Of a stretch of DNA of 64,000 nt, positions 1-13,479 are shown piece by piece (position 1 is the first letter of the stretch; each line of letters opens with the position of its first letter). Below the pieces are notes generated by a model. The model saw nothing but the letters and a program-made list of their open reading frames with translations. It did not search any database and had not been told where the DNA came from. The position numbers and the translations under genes were made by a program. This DNA is from Aptenodytes patagonicus (taxonomy: Eukaryota > Chordata > Aves > Sphenisciformes > Spheniscidae). The DNA lies in contig NC_134950.1 of NCBI RefSeq assembly GCF_965638725.1, positions 8,246,101 to 8,310,100 of the forward strand, read 5' to 3'.

Positions 1-3000
1 CTGCAGACTCAGTATCACACCTCTGTGCCCTGTCTCAGCGTTTCTGCAGTACCAGGGAACATACTTACTGAGGCCCCTTAAGATTATTCCAGGGAGGTTT
101 GATACTTCGCCAGGAAAACTCTTGAGTACATCGCTGCTGGATGTTGGCAATGGGCACGCAACGATGTAGCTTTAAAAATGTGTAGTTCAGTACACTGCAG
201 CTGCTGGAAAAAAAAGGGCACTTGCACTTTTAGTGAAGAAAGTTCTGTTTTGACAAACTTCTATGAAGAGGCACTAGCAGCTGCTGAACCCAGGACACTT
301 TTGGTACCAGCAGTTATCATGAGCCACGTTGTTTGGGTTTTTTTCCCCCTTGGGCTTTTAGTGTGCTGCTGGCTCTGTCTGATCATCCAGGCAGTATTCT
401 GCAACACTGACAGTGGCTGGTCCCCAACAGCCAGACACTCCTTTGAAGCCACTTGGATGTAGGTGAGGATCCATTTTCTGCAGCACCTTCCCTAGACCAG
501 CAATTCTGATAAGCTGCTCTTGCAAATTTGCGTGAAGGAGAGTCCAAGCCAAGGATGTGGATTCTCTCATCTAGAAAAAGCCCTGAAGGATTTAACTTCA
601 CCGTGGGGCTGCTTTCCAGCGGCCAAGTTTACAAATCTTGTCTTTTGGGGGTAGAATCCACCAGATTCCTCCATCACCCGATCAGTTAGCACACAAGCTT
701 GTCATTACTCGAGCTCTTGCCTGAGCTTACAAAGAGGTGGTAGATCAGAATTGGGTGGGCCTCCCGCAGGTAGCCCAGGAGTCCTTGGGACCCTTCCTGG
801 AAAATCATCACACCCACAGAAGGAAGGGCTGAGGTCTGGCTTTCACGTCTGCATCTGGAGCTTTCGGCTTGACCAAGACTGGGGTTAAGCTAAAAACACT
901 GACTTGATGAAAGGTCAATAAATAACGGGTCTCGGGCAGCTCAAGCCTGCTTTCAGCCTTTGTTTTGAGTTTCTAATAGTGACAGACAGAAAGGACCTAG
1001 AAAAACTCCTTTCACCATTGAAAATAAACTGCTGTAAAACAGCTCCACAGCCGCCCGGGGGGGCAAGATCTGTCCCTTCTCCCAGCCTGCATCAAATGCC
1101 ACAGATAGAACATGAGATTAAATTTGGCTCCTGTGGGCTTTTGTGTCTTGGAACTAATGACAGTGATAACCCAGTAGGAAGAATCATATATGCCAATGGT
1201 TTTGTAGACAAAGAAACTAGTTAAAGGTTGTCCATGTTACATAATACTTTTTTTAAGGCATGTTCCCCAATTTACAGTAATTCACAGTTTTAAATACTGC
1301 TGCAGACAAAGTTTTATGCTTTTCACAATGTGTTAACTAGTTATGGTCAAGGCTTCCTTTCCGAGTTAAGAATTTTTTTCAGGACTTATTTAAGTTTCTA
1401 ACAAGATGGCTTTGAATTTCTGTCCAAATATGGCTTGAGATACCATGTTTGAAAATTGACCATAAAAACTGCAACACATTTTTGTCCTCTTTTAAATTCT
1501 TATAATTTTTAAAGAGCTGCTTCTGAGATGAAAATAGCCTACAATGTATGGGATAAACAAAGCAATAAATGCATTCCAGCAGGGAAAGCACGCTAAACAG
1601 GAAATCTTACATTCAGTAACAAATGTTCTTCATGTCATCCCTTATCAGTTTGCTCAGGGTCTTTCTGAGCCGAAGGGACACAAAGTGTTGTACAGGCAGT
1701 CTTTTCAGATATGGGGCCTCAGAGCTCAAAATGTTTTGTTTCAGTATGTTCATACTATTCTCCCGGGGTGAAGTCGGTATTAATCATCCTGCTCAAATCT
1801 CTGATCTCGTGGCTCAGATGTGTTCATCACCAAAGGTGAGGCAATCCAGTGAAAGCTCCACGATACAGGGCGCTGTTTTCTGGTGGTTAGATTCTCCCTT
1901 TTTGCAAGGCTGCCCGGTACCACAGACCATGCGTAGGTAGATTACTACATTCAGGTCTTTCTACAAAGTGTATCTTCATGCACTCAAAATCTGCTCATCC
2001 CACAATACTAACATTTGTGCTAGCTCCAATACTTGTAATTACTAATAACCTTGAAGTATTCAAGACTTAAACTCTGGCCTTGGTCCCCTATCTAGAAGAT
2101 TATAGGGAATGTCCTCACCATTTCAATAATGAGCATTTTTGCCACAAACTGTCTCTCGAGATTCATTTTTAGTAAACAGTAGCAAAGCAGGGTTCCTAAC
2201 CTTAGCTCTACCCAGAAATGTAATACCAATGCTAATGAATAATAACTAACCACATTTCTAAAGCTTTGCTACACGCTATTAAACACCTGTGGCCTTGCAT
2301 CCATAGATGTTGTATCTCAGTGCTGGGTGATGAAAAGCTAAATTAAATCCTCAGTTCTGCTGGCAGACACTTACAGAGTTCAGTGAGGTTCTGAACAGTC
2401 AACAGGGCTAAATACAACCTTGCTGCCCAGCCTTTCTGAAAAGCTGCTTTTTCAATTTGATGCCATTGGTGATCAGCCCACTGGACTGAGGATACGGGAA
2501 GCAGCAGCAGCATGTGTGCACATGTATTTCACTACAAACTGTGGAGCTCATGCCCACAGAGCTGTGACCACTGCTGGGCATTACCAGCTATGTAGCACGC
2601 TATGTAGTAAAGAGGAATGGTATGTCTGAGTACTGTATCTTCTACCAATGCTATCTTAGGATAGAAACTAGAAGGACTTATGCATCCTAGCTAATAAACA
2701 CAACTAGGTGTTTAAGATGCATTTTTTCCAGCTACTGTTAACAGTGGTTTCAGTTGTTCCTTCTTACTCTGTTTGGCCTGTACTTTTCGTAAAAGCAGCA
2801 AGCCTTAGGACTTTTTGCTATCTCTGTTCATTGGATACCCCCAAGACAGCTCTGAGAGTCTTCAGCGGTTGTGATGTCCTTGTCCTCAGCATATTCACCT
2901 GAATTCCCTCCTGCTCCAACTGGTGCTCCCCAGTCTGGTACCTCTGAATCAAGTTCTATTCACCAGTGAGCTCTTCCCTTTCCAGTGACAACTGGAGCTG

Positions 3001-3829
3001 GAAACAGGCTGTGCAGCCACCCCCAACCAATAACCTTAATCAATGTTTTCTGATCTAAAGCCCACACTTAGCTGTACCTCTGCCAGTGTTGATCATCTAT
3101 TTGTTCAAAACAAAATACGATGTTTGCAGGTTTTAAGTGAGGTTGATCTGCTCACATTAAACCTCAGGTGTTTGCTCTATTAGATACTTGTTCTGAGCAT
3201 TAAGACATGGGTCAGCAATGACCATTGTTCTTCCAAAATTGCCTTTGATTTTTAATTCTGAAAATTATTCTCTGAATTTTTTTGGTAGGGTCTAGATTGT
3301 TCAGTCTAGCAATGACATTAAATGTTGTATGTACTAGTCTCCTGTAGACATAATCCTGGAATTTTCCACACCCAGAGCTAAACCTAGATCATTCCTCTCT
3401 CTTACTACCAAAACTCTGTTTGTTCTTGCAAGATATATCTTTGATCCTTTTTTAGAAAAGCACTAAGTCCATCTGCCCTTTGGGCATGGGATAACTCCAT
3501 TTACTGCTAACTGAAATACTATAGTAACTCAGACCTTATGCCTCTTTAATTTCTGCCTCGGGTTTTTAAAACTCTAAGCCTGCATCCCATATCCAGGGGA
3601 CATGCTGCACTGTAGCATTTCAGACCAGCAACTGGTTATTTTGGCTAGTTAGATGAAGCCTCCAGAGCTCAACTTTTTAAGCAGCCTTGGCACCCTTCAC
3701 TGTTCACTCTGTTTTATGGTGGTAATCCCAACATTGCTGTGATCTACCCTATGCCTTCTTATGTTGGCTTTCCTTTGGGCCTGCTATTTCCACTGAGCAG
3801 AACTTATTTTTGTTTCCTTAGCTTTATGT

Positions 3830-4890
3830 TAGTGTCTTAAACTTCCATCTAATCTCAACCTCCCAAGCCACAACTTGTAGCTGTTGCCCCATCATATTCT
3901 CTGCCACTACTGAAAAGGGTTAGGCTTCATCTTCTCTCCAGTTTCCTTTCAAATAGGTGTAGGCTGCTATTAGACCACCCCTGAGTCTCCTCTTGCCAAG
4001 ACTAAACAAGCCCAGCTCCCTTACCTTCTCCTTGAAGGTCATGTGCCCAACCCCCCTAACTATCTTTGCAGCTCTTTGCTGAGCTTTTTAAGGTTCTTGA
4101 CATCCTGGTAGGTCCAAAACTGGTCTTACCAGGGATGAGTAAAGGAGGTAGTAATTTCCCTAGATCTGCTGGGCACGGTTCTCCTGATGTAACTCAATGT
4201 GCAATTTGCACTACCTGTAATGAGAGCAGACTATTGCCTCTTACTCATTCTGGCATTGACCACAAGCCCCAGATTCCCTTTCATCTAGTCTAGGCTGTTC
4301 AGTTCCCAACCTGTGCTGATGCATGGGGTTATTCCACCCCAGGCACGGAACTCTGCACTTCTCCCCGCTGAATTTCAGGAAGTTCTTGTTGGCACAATTC
4401 TCATGTTTCTCAAAGTCCTTCTGGGTTAAACCTTTGCCACTTGGTATATCAATCACTTTCCCTCACTGAGCATCATCTTGAATTTGCTGCAGGGTGCACT
4501 CCCCTGGTCTCATCATCCAAATCATTGATGAAGACATTGAACAATACTGGACCACTGTGGCACTCCACTTGTTACTGGCCTTCAGCTGGATATTAAGTCA
4601 CACTTTAACCCTGGCAGTAGAGCCATTTTTCAAGCCACACTCATGCATCCCATACTTTCTCAACTTGAAAATAAGAATACTGTGGGTGATGGTGTCAAAA
4701 ATGTTACCAGAGACAACGTATATTATATTCACCACTCTCTCTTCATTCACATAGCCAGTCTTTTCATCAGCAGCCCTTTTCCAATTATCAGGAACCTCCA
4801 CTAATTGACATGATGTTTTGCAGATGATAGACATCAACCTGGCAGTCACTCATCTCTGCTGGTTTCACTAGCTGGATGATTCCTACAGCA
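3830..4890 (-). mobile_element. CR1 LINE fragment, reverse transcriptase region, decayed
   Basis: Read on the minus strand, this stretch shows CR1 reverse-transcriptase blocks in the right order. A block like the family's GEVPxDWKK (here VEVPDNWKR, about 4,790) is followed by a decayed form of DFSKAFDT (about 4,690-4,720). Next come PVTSGVPQ (about 4,555-4,580), VFINDLDD (about 4,510-4,535), the FADD box as IQDD (about 4,480), WNNPMHQHRLG (about 4,310-4,345) and [11 protein letters not shown] (about 3,975-4,010). Then follows a decayed C-terminal region down to about 3,830. The frame is broken by stops and shifts, so the copy is dead. The step from the VPDNWKR block straight to the TGYVNEE block implies an internal deletion of several dozen codons. 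The outer ends are approximate. Confidence 0.85.
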
Positions 4891-7800
4891 AAGAGCCTCT
4901 CTCCTTCTTTTCACCTTAGGCTGAAGAAAGCTTTCACGGTGGTATGATTTGGACTGCAGTTGTTCTCTCCCTACTCTATTCTGTGGTATCTTGAGAACTC
5001 CTTCATTCTCCTTTTGCTTTTTCTTTCTGATAAAAATACAATACTCATGCTTTCTTTATGGGAGTGTCTGTATATTTGTTAAAAAAACTTTCAGAGTTGC
5101 TCTTGAGTTAACCGAATGCTGTTTAACACACCAAAAATTTCAGCTGCTGTGAGAAATAAGGCTACTGTCTTCCTTTTGGCACCCAATTTCAGGCAGATAG
5201 AAGCTGAAATGCTGCTGAAATTTCCCAATGTTTTGCACCTACCCAGAGGCTGCCAGCGGAGGTGGTGATTCACCTGCTGCAATTCCTCATTAGTGAAAAG
5301 TTTTTGAGGAGCACTCAGGGCTTGAGATGTTTGCAGATGCTGTCCTCTGTTCAGTGTCTAACTCCAGTTGGATGGATGTGATAATAAAACCTACAGAGGA
5401 GCCTGCTCAGATCCTCTGGATATGTGTAGGCAAAAAGGGAACAGGGCGTGAGCTTGACACCCCGACCCTTGACTGCCCACACACTTAATTGCTATTTTGC
5501 TCCCTGGCTCTGGTCTGGCCTCTTCCCAGGAGCTGTCACCAGGCAGTATGGAGGAGACCATGTTACAGCCTACACAGTCCCCCAAGGCTGTCCCATCGGG
5601 CTCTGCATCCTCCTGCAGGCTCATACGACCCCATGCATACCCTGGGGTATACAACACATCCCTTCAGCTTCGTGCCATAAAAACGTCACTCTCATGGGTT
5701 GCAACACCGCCCTCAGATTATTTCAGAGCCTTTGAACTCAAAAACACATTATAAAAATAATGATGATGTCTTAGGACCGTGGGGACACCACTTGTAGCAC
5801 AGAAGAGAGCCAGGGCCAAGTGCCATACAATGTGTATGGGGTCAGTTTGCTGCAGAGGGATGGTCCTAAGACATGAAGCCTCAGCCAGGCCACACCACTT
5901 AGTGTTGGGGCTAGAGACTGGGTTTTGGCCCTTTTATATTTAGCAGTATGGACACAGCATCTGTTTGAGATGCAGCTCATACAAGCCAAAACTTAACACC
6001 AAAATGGGATTTTTTTGTAACTCATTTGATTTGCTAATCTGAAACAGATTTACCATGTCTTCTTTAATAGGGAACAGCCTTTAAAGCTATTAAATGAATG
6101 AATTGCTGATTTAGTGCTGGCTATTTGATTCTGAGCAACTGTTTTGAAATGGCTGGCAAAAAGAGCACATCCAGTTTTGCTGCAAGAGCTGCAATCAGCT
6201 TACCTATTGCTCTCTTCTCCTGCCCCTGCTCCCTCCATTACTTCGTCCTAGGGCTACACACCCGGTCTTTGTCAAATGATGCCTAAAGCAACCCCTTAAC
6301 CAGACTGCAATAAAAAATTGCTGTTTGTGTCCTCTCTCATCTGTAGCACCCTCTTCTTTAAAACTTCTGTAAGAAGTGAACCAACCTCCATCTTCTCTGC
6401 CTAAACACAGGGCAGGGGAGAAACCTGAGGTATTTGTTTCATAGTTGTTTGTATTTTACGCCCAGGAGCTCAAGACCATGAATGTGGTCCCAGGTGGTCC
6501 CAGGTTTGTTGGTGCAGTCAGCTCTGAGTACATGGTGCCAACCAGCAGAATTACTTTGTGCTTCCTTGACTGTGGGTTCAAAGCTGTAAGAGCAGCATTT
6601 ATAACCAAAAACTTTAGAAAACAGCTGTAGCCATCTAACTGATCGCAAGTGATACATGTCATTTAGGGTCTTGCAGAACCAGACTTTTTTTTAGTTAATT
6701 GTTTGGTTGTGTTATTGCTATGTAAATGTGTGCTCAGGGCAAAAGGACATACACTTTTAAGTGCATTTTCAAGCAGAGGGCACATGTCATTACTACATTA
6801 GGAAGGTTAGACAATGATCAGGCCTTTTACCAGCTCTTCCTTATCAGACATAAGTGAAGACAGAGTTTTGACTTGTACTTGCTTAGGTGCTCCTCAAACT
6901 GATAGGCACCAGCCAGCCTGTTTTGCTTGAATTCAAGCCATCTCAGCCCTGGTGGGTTCAAAAGTTCAGCTGAGATATAAGTTGGATGCTCCTTCAAGGA
7001 GGCTGTGAAAAAGGGAGTGGGAAGGATTCTGGTACACACACATGTATTTGTGCCTATGTATTTGTGTGTATAGCAACGCCTCGGCCAGACTGAGTGGGAG
7101 GAAGAAGTGAGGGGGAGGGAAGTACTTTCCAGATTTCTAGCTAGTAGAGAAACTTCTTTAAAAATGTAATAACTAAAGATGGGGACTAAAGGGAGAGAGG
7201 GGAGCACTTGTACTTCAGTTTTGGAGCAATTTTAATCAGCCAAATAATGACCACAGAGTATCAAAAAGACATCAGATTGCATTTGGTGCCTTCTGTCCTG
7301 ATCAGTACAAGAGTTACAGGCATGTCGGCTGATGTGACCTGCACCAAAGCGTTTGGAATCAGGAGGTTTTCTGGTGCCTTCCAAGTCCTGTGATCTCTTG
7401 CTCCAAATGGCCTAACTTATCAGAGCACACACAAGTCATCAGAGCATGCGTGACCAGCACCTCCCTGGTCACACACCTCTGCAAAGTCTGTTTTACATAA
7501 ATGACTTGAAGTCTCCCAGCTTGCCGCATGTTGCCTGTGCAGCCCCCAAATGAATTCAGTTTGAACATCCCTAATGCTGTGCCTCTAGGGTGGATGTGTG
7601 CAGGGCTTTCCTCTTAATGCTCAAGTATATAGAATCCCCATTTCCTAGTATGTGAAAGCAGCTTTTATGAAAAGACATTTACAACTTAAAAGTACATCTT
7701 TGAACTTTGCATTGAATTTGCAGCAAAGGACAGCAGTTGCAAGTAATGGTCAAATTCTCCCCGCTCAGTGAATGGGGATGGAGAGTCCTGGCACCCCAAG

Positions 7801-10800
7801 GTGTTGGCTAGGCAGACTGGGGGAGGATTACAGCTGCAGGAAGTTGTACATGACCAACTGTGGGCATCAGTTGGGGTCTGTTAAATTCTCTACCCATCCA
7901 ATGCTTCAGAAATTGAATTAGTGACCTGTGTAGCTTGTCTTGTTGTAGGTCATTTTGGGAAGAAAAGTAAAGATGCTACTTCAAGAAGGAGAAATGGCAA
8001 AGGGTAGTTGTTAATGCTGAAGGTAGTACTTTCTAACCGGTTTCCTTTGGCCAGAGTAAACCCTTTCTGATAAACGCAAATTTTCTTGTTGGGAATGGGA
8101 TGGAGAAGGACACTTACCTCTGAGAGAGTTGAGAAAAATCCCCCCTCATTTACAACTTTGCAGCATTTCATTTCTCCTACCTCTGACTGCTGTGTAGGGT
8201 TACGGCACTGCTTTTAGTTCACAGTTAAAACAGGTCTCTCTACTTCCTTGCCTGCTCATAGTTGACCATGAAAAGAATCAACATGAATAAAAAAAGAATA
8301 ATAACTCATGCCAGCTCGGCAAAGCTACATCTGTAAGGGAACTTACTGTGTTTATCTGTATGTTTAGTGTAGATCCCTAAAGAAACAAGCTTTCTACGAT
8401 TGTACATACAGGTGTGTACATGTGTGTTTAACAGGTGGACAGGTCTGAAGAGTGCAATATTCCTCCAGCAGGACTAAATAAACTCATGCAAGGGGCTATC
8501 AGGTACCCATAAAACCAATTCTTTGATCTCCCAGCAGCCCCAAATAGCTTTCTGTTTAGCCCATTGGGCAAACAAGAGGGCAGGCGAGTAGCTGGTCACC
8601 ACGCATGTTGTGCTGGGGCCATCAGCAAGCACAGGGCTCTTCACGGGACATGGTGCACGGCACTGTACTGCTTCTTCTGCCCAGTGGCAAGCAGGTGACA
8701 AAGAAGCAAAACACAAAGAACACATCTGAGTAGACAACTTGAGACCACATCAGGACAGATAATTAGCAGCAGTGCATTACACTCCGATTGTAGTGAATGT
8801 GCAAGCTGAATTAATCTGAATCTCTTTAGTCTGAAACACATGTACCACTGAGATCTTTAAAACCCCTGTCGGGTTGCCACCAAATCAGGCAGCACTTTTC
8901 TTTACCACCTGATGTGCATGAAACCACTGTCATCCTGGGAAGAGGAGTTGCTCTAGATCCTAACTGAAACCCCAGTTGGGTTTTTTTTCCCTTTTGTCTT
9001 ATCCTGTGCAAGTTTCAGAGAGTCCCTGCTGGCTTAATCTTTGCACAAAAGATAGCTTTGAAAATGGAGGCTCTCTTTGTGAGTTCTTGGCACGAGAGAC
9101 AGGTTTTAATCTAGAAATTGCAATGTGAGCCTTTTCTATTTGGAGGAGGCGTGGAAGTATGCGGCAAGTCCCAATTCCCCTTCCAACTGTAGCAGGGATA
9201 TGAAACTATCTCCCCGCCTTCACAATGACATCTGTGAGCTGCAGAACCAAATTCTTCCTTTTTGCCGTCTGGCTTGATGAATTTTCATTATTTTTACAAA
9301 ATGCATTAGCTCCAACAGCAGAAATTGCAAGCAAAATGTTGTGCAATGGGTATATAACCACCCTGTAGACTGTGGTTAAGACTTTTTCCTGGTAAGCAGA
9401 AGTGCTGTGCTCAAACACAACTGCGTAAGTATGGTATCAGAAACCAAGTTCCTCAGATGCCTGCATTATCTGTGGGTTATGGACTGGGAGGCAGTACTAG
9501 AGAAAGCAATCACTGACCATAGGTATTCATCTCTCGGAGCGAACTCACAGTCAAAAACCTTATGTGGAAATAAACATAAAATCTATTTTAGATCTTGTCT
9601 CTCTTGGCTAGCTTTAATATTTGCCACTCATCATGTTGACTTCTCAGAAACCCAATTCTTAGGCACTTAGTTGTCCACGTGCATTGGACTGAAAGCCTGA
9701 GTGGCGAACGTGGGGCCAGGCAGCCCTGTCACTAGGGAGCTGAGTCCTGCTGTGAATTTAGCTCATGGATTCCACCCCAATTAACAGAACTTCCTGCAAA
9801 AACGTTCCCTTTGGTAAAACACTACACCAAAAACCTCCTGCACGGACATACCTATTCAAAGCAAAACAAAACAAAGAACCCCATCCCCTCCATTCATCAA
9901 ATGAACTTACAGATAAACCCTGGTCTTCTAAAATATATTTTAAAAATCTACTTCCTTTGCAAATGGCAGGAAGTTCATATTGCAAGACCAACTACATGAC
10001 TCACCCCACATCTATGCTTTTGCTGAACCAGATAAACCTGCCAAAAACAGTTTCCAAACTGGAAATAAGTACTTATGTGAGGATATGAATAATATCAGGC
10101 AAATCTCTGACAAGGGCATGTGAATCTGCAATCTGTGGTGTTATTTATTTATATTTTTTATTAAGATCAGTGCTCTTGGTTCAAAGCTGCATTGGATAAT
10201 TTTTGGAAGGACAACCGATCTGTATAGCTACATGTCAGCATCATCAAGGGATCCAAAGGCAACAACAAAAGGCTGTAGTAGAATAAAATTCCCAGAGGAT
10301 GGGGTGTGATATTTGATGGGTCACACTGGGAATTCTTTTGACATGAACCAGCAAACATCAAGTACATTTTTTATAAAACATGTAGCTTAATCCAAAATTA
10401 TCCCTGCTGTATTGTTAGTGAGAACAAGGGAACACCCAGTTACTTTTGCAATGACTAATAATATTACCACTGCTTAAATGTAAACAGTGTGCAGAGATCT
10501 TTCTAAAGAAATGCACAATATTTTTTGCAAAAAATAATGCTGTGCATTATTCAGTGCTGTGCACTTTTTTCAACTCTTTTTCCTTCTTTGCTGCTGCAGC
10601 ACTACCACTGAAATTTCCTGTGTTAATGCTGGCACGGCAAGAAATACAATGTCAAAGGAAAGAAGAATAGTCTCAAAATTTGTTTCCACAGCATTAAAAT
10701 AGGTGGAATTGCTACTCTTCAGTGGACTTTGAATCAGGTCTCTAGGCTGGTGGTTCTTCATTTGTGCCACCCTTTCCCCTGGAGCCTTGTAGGCATTGAT

Positions 10801-11268
10801 TAGTTAATGGCTTTAAAGTGCTATTTGAATGCTGACATATTGTTACTGCCAGGTATTGGAACACATAGGCAGGTTTCTGCTCAACACATACAATTAGTCT
10901 TTCTCTAGCATGGAAGTATGCCATTTCCCTTCTTTATGCATATGTGTCTTTTTGTGTGCATATACTTACAATAACCCAGTTTAGTAAAACAACATAAAAC
11001 AGTAAATCAAGGACTTGTTTACTTTACTCTTAAAAATCTTGGAGACCTATGCTGCAATCTCAAGTGAAAGCCACAGACAGCACTGGAGAGGGGTGGTGCT
11101 TTCAGATTAGTTTCAACAGCCCGTTCACTGGTACAGGAATGGACATCTGTGGCTGGGCAGATGTAGAGATGCTCTTCTGAAAAGGACAAGTGCATGACAG
11201 CTGCATAAAGCTGGTTTATTAAATAAAATAATATTTATAGTAGAAGCACTCATTAGCTTTTCAGTGGG

Positions 11269-11278
11269 CCCACGTGGG
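11269..11278. promoter_or_regulatory. Palindromic CACGTG E-box, 2.6 kb upstream of NDRG1
   Basis: The sequence CCCACGTGGG is a perfect 10-bp palindrome with a CACGTG E-box core that also contains ACGTG, the hypoxia-response core, on both strands. NDRG1 is known to be repressed by MYC proteins and induced by HIF-1, so the site is a plausible target. Nothing in the sequence alone proves occupancy. A second CACGTG lies at 9,676-9,681. Confidence 0.35.
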
Positions 11279-12222
11279 TGGCAACTTGTCTTGTCTCCCT
11301 AGCACAGTGGTTCCTAAAGTACACATGTCTGTACACGTACAGATACTGGTACAGGAGCCACTCGGCTGCTATGGGAATGTGGTGTGAGCAGTCATGCAGC
11401 CCAGCACAGGGTGAAAGCTCATGGAGGCAGCGGCTGTTGCATTGTCAGCAGTGCCATCCTGGCAAATTAAGCCTTGAAATTCCTGTTTTCCCTACCTGTC
11501 TTCTAAGTAGACTTTTTCAAGCAGAGGTGAATGATGCTCCTCAAGCTTTCAGCTGTGCTCCTTTCTGGCACATGGCAGGATTTGGCTCTCTGAGTACAAA
11601 CTTTAGCAATTCCATCTTCACATAGTAAAATACTTCCTAACTTGGATTTTTGGAATGACTTCATTTTCTTTTGCAATCCACCAAACACCCTCAAAAGACA
11701 CTGTAAATCACTGTGTTATTCTCGGTCATAACTAGCAAAATAGCTGGGAAGAGTGCTTGAGCTAGCGAAGGCTCAGTTTGGATGCACACACTCCCAGGCT
11801 TTCCTACTCATGTGGGCTAGCAGACTCCTGGGGGCTTCTACCTGCCTGTCTCCAACATTTTTGAGGGTCCAACACTACATGTGATTTAAATAACAAACAA
11901 ACTGCAAAGGTCAAAGCAAAAGAAAACACTTCAGTTCTCCGGTTTGTTCCAGACTCAGTACTTGTTTTTACTGCAGACGACTGCCTTTAGTGCACAGGGA
12001 ACAGTTCATTCCATTTGAATCTCTGGAGCTTTCAGCCCCTTCCCCAAAAAGCAGCCAAGCACAGCAGACTGAAAAACTGCTTGAGGATGGGCCAAACCAC
12101 ACAGTTCAGACACTGACCCAGATCTGTTTTCTGAAGGACTGAATGTTTCTGAGCTAGGATTTTGTTTCACGGTCAGATGAAGGAAGGATTAATCCCTCGG
12201 AAAATTAGTCAAGCCCATCTTC

Positions 12223-12267
12223 TTGTTCTAGCATTTGCACTTGTTCCAGCATTTGCACTTGTTCCAC
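12223..12267. repeat. Short tandem repeat, 18-bp unit, about 2.5 copies
   Basis: An 18-bp unit beginning TTGTTC and ending ATTTGCAC occurs at 12,223-12,240 and 12,241-12,258 with one difference, followed by a partial third copy. No function is suggested. Confidence 0.7.
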
Positions 12268-13124
12268 AACTTTAGGAGCCACTGAGCTAGACAGATCTTC
12301 CACAACAAATACAGCAAATCAGTGATTTGATGACATAATTTTGACAATGTGACTTCAAAATAGGCTCAGTTGCAAATTAAATTATTTGTGATGGTTTCAT
12401 TGGTTTCCTGGCCTCGCAGTTTAAAATGAGTATGAAAAAGCTTAGACCTTTTATGATGAAAAAAACAAAGAAAGCACACACACAGCAGCACTGTGTCTTA
12501 GAATGACAAATGCTTCTCTTGTGTTGTTTTAGAAATACTTTTCATCCTTGCAGACATTAACTAATCAAAGGTAAGAAAACATGATACGAAGTTTCCTTTA
12601 TAGTACACTTGGTAATATTTCAGAGTTACTGCTGCACAACACGGTCTCTCGCCATTTCATGGTGAAAAAGGAACCAGGCTTCCAGGGTTCTTTTTCTGAA
12701 GGCAGCACTTTCTGACTCAGGTGCAGAAGCTGGGTTAGGAGGAGAGACGTTAGCATGCATTTGAAGAGCAACAAGCTTTTATAAACTGGACTTAATAAGC
12801 TTATTGTATAGCCGAGAAAACAGAGGCAAAGAGTTTAACAGAGTTTCACGGTTTCAGGAATTTCTGATTTCCTCTTCAGGCCACTACATGAAGGAGTATG
12901 ATAACACGCTGTGGATTTCATCAGTTTGAGTCACAGTAACCTGCCATAAAAGTGAGGTTGTTGAGTGAAATCACACACATGGGGTAAGTGTGCTTTACAG
13001 AAGAGCCATAGAAAAAGCAGCTCAGGCTGTCACAGTTTAACCCGCCCCTTAGCGGGTGGCTACATGCAGAACTGTGTATATATTCTTTACTCAGCAGACC
13101 AGGGCCTCTTTTTGGAATAAACGA

Positions 13125-13301
13125 TTAGTTGCGCTTCTTGCCAAAGAGCTGTTCGCTGGGAAACTCACATGGCACTTCCAGCACTCGCTGCACCCTCTGA
13201 ACTTCATCAGAAGTGCGTGAAGGCATTATTTTGTTTCTACTGCAGAGTTCCTTCCTAGTGGTCACGTTAATATATGAGCATAAGATTTTGCAACTCAGGA
13301 T
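13125..13301 (-). CDS. Doubtful minus-strand exon upstream of the NDRG1 promoter
   Basis: On the minus strand a fair acceptor (GTCTGTTTACCAG) is followed by a 58-codon open frame ending in TAA at 13,127-13,125. The translation is rich in coding-like residues (for example KIMPSRTSDEVQRVQRVLE) and ends LFGKKRN, which resembles an amidation and dibasic cleavage signal (Gly-Lys-Lys-Arg). I recognise no family, no matching upstream exon was found, and no polyadenylation signal follows closely. It is most likely chance. Confidence 0.12.
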   Translation of the reverse strand: MLSCKILCSYINVTTRKELCSRNKIMPSRTSDEVQRVQRVLEVPCEFPSEQLFGKKRN

Positions 13302-13479
13302 CTGGTAAACAGACTTATTTTTATATAGTAGCACATACGTCCACACGATTTTGACCACCTGTGCCAGGACCCCGCTGTCACAGTCCTTTGCTCAGCCTTT
13401 CCCAAGACCGTTACTGTTTTGGTCCTTGGGCAAAGCCCTTGCGCACACTCGCCTCTCCTCACCAAATTGTGTGAAACCC

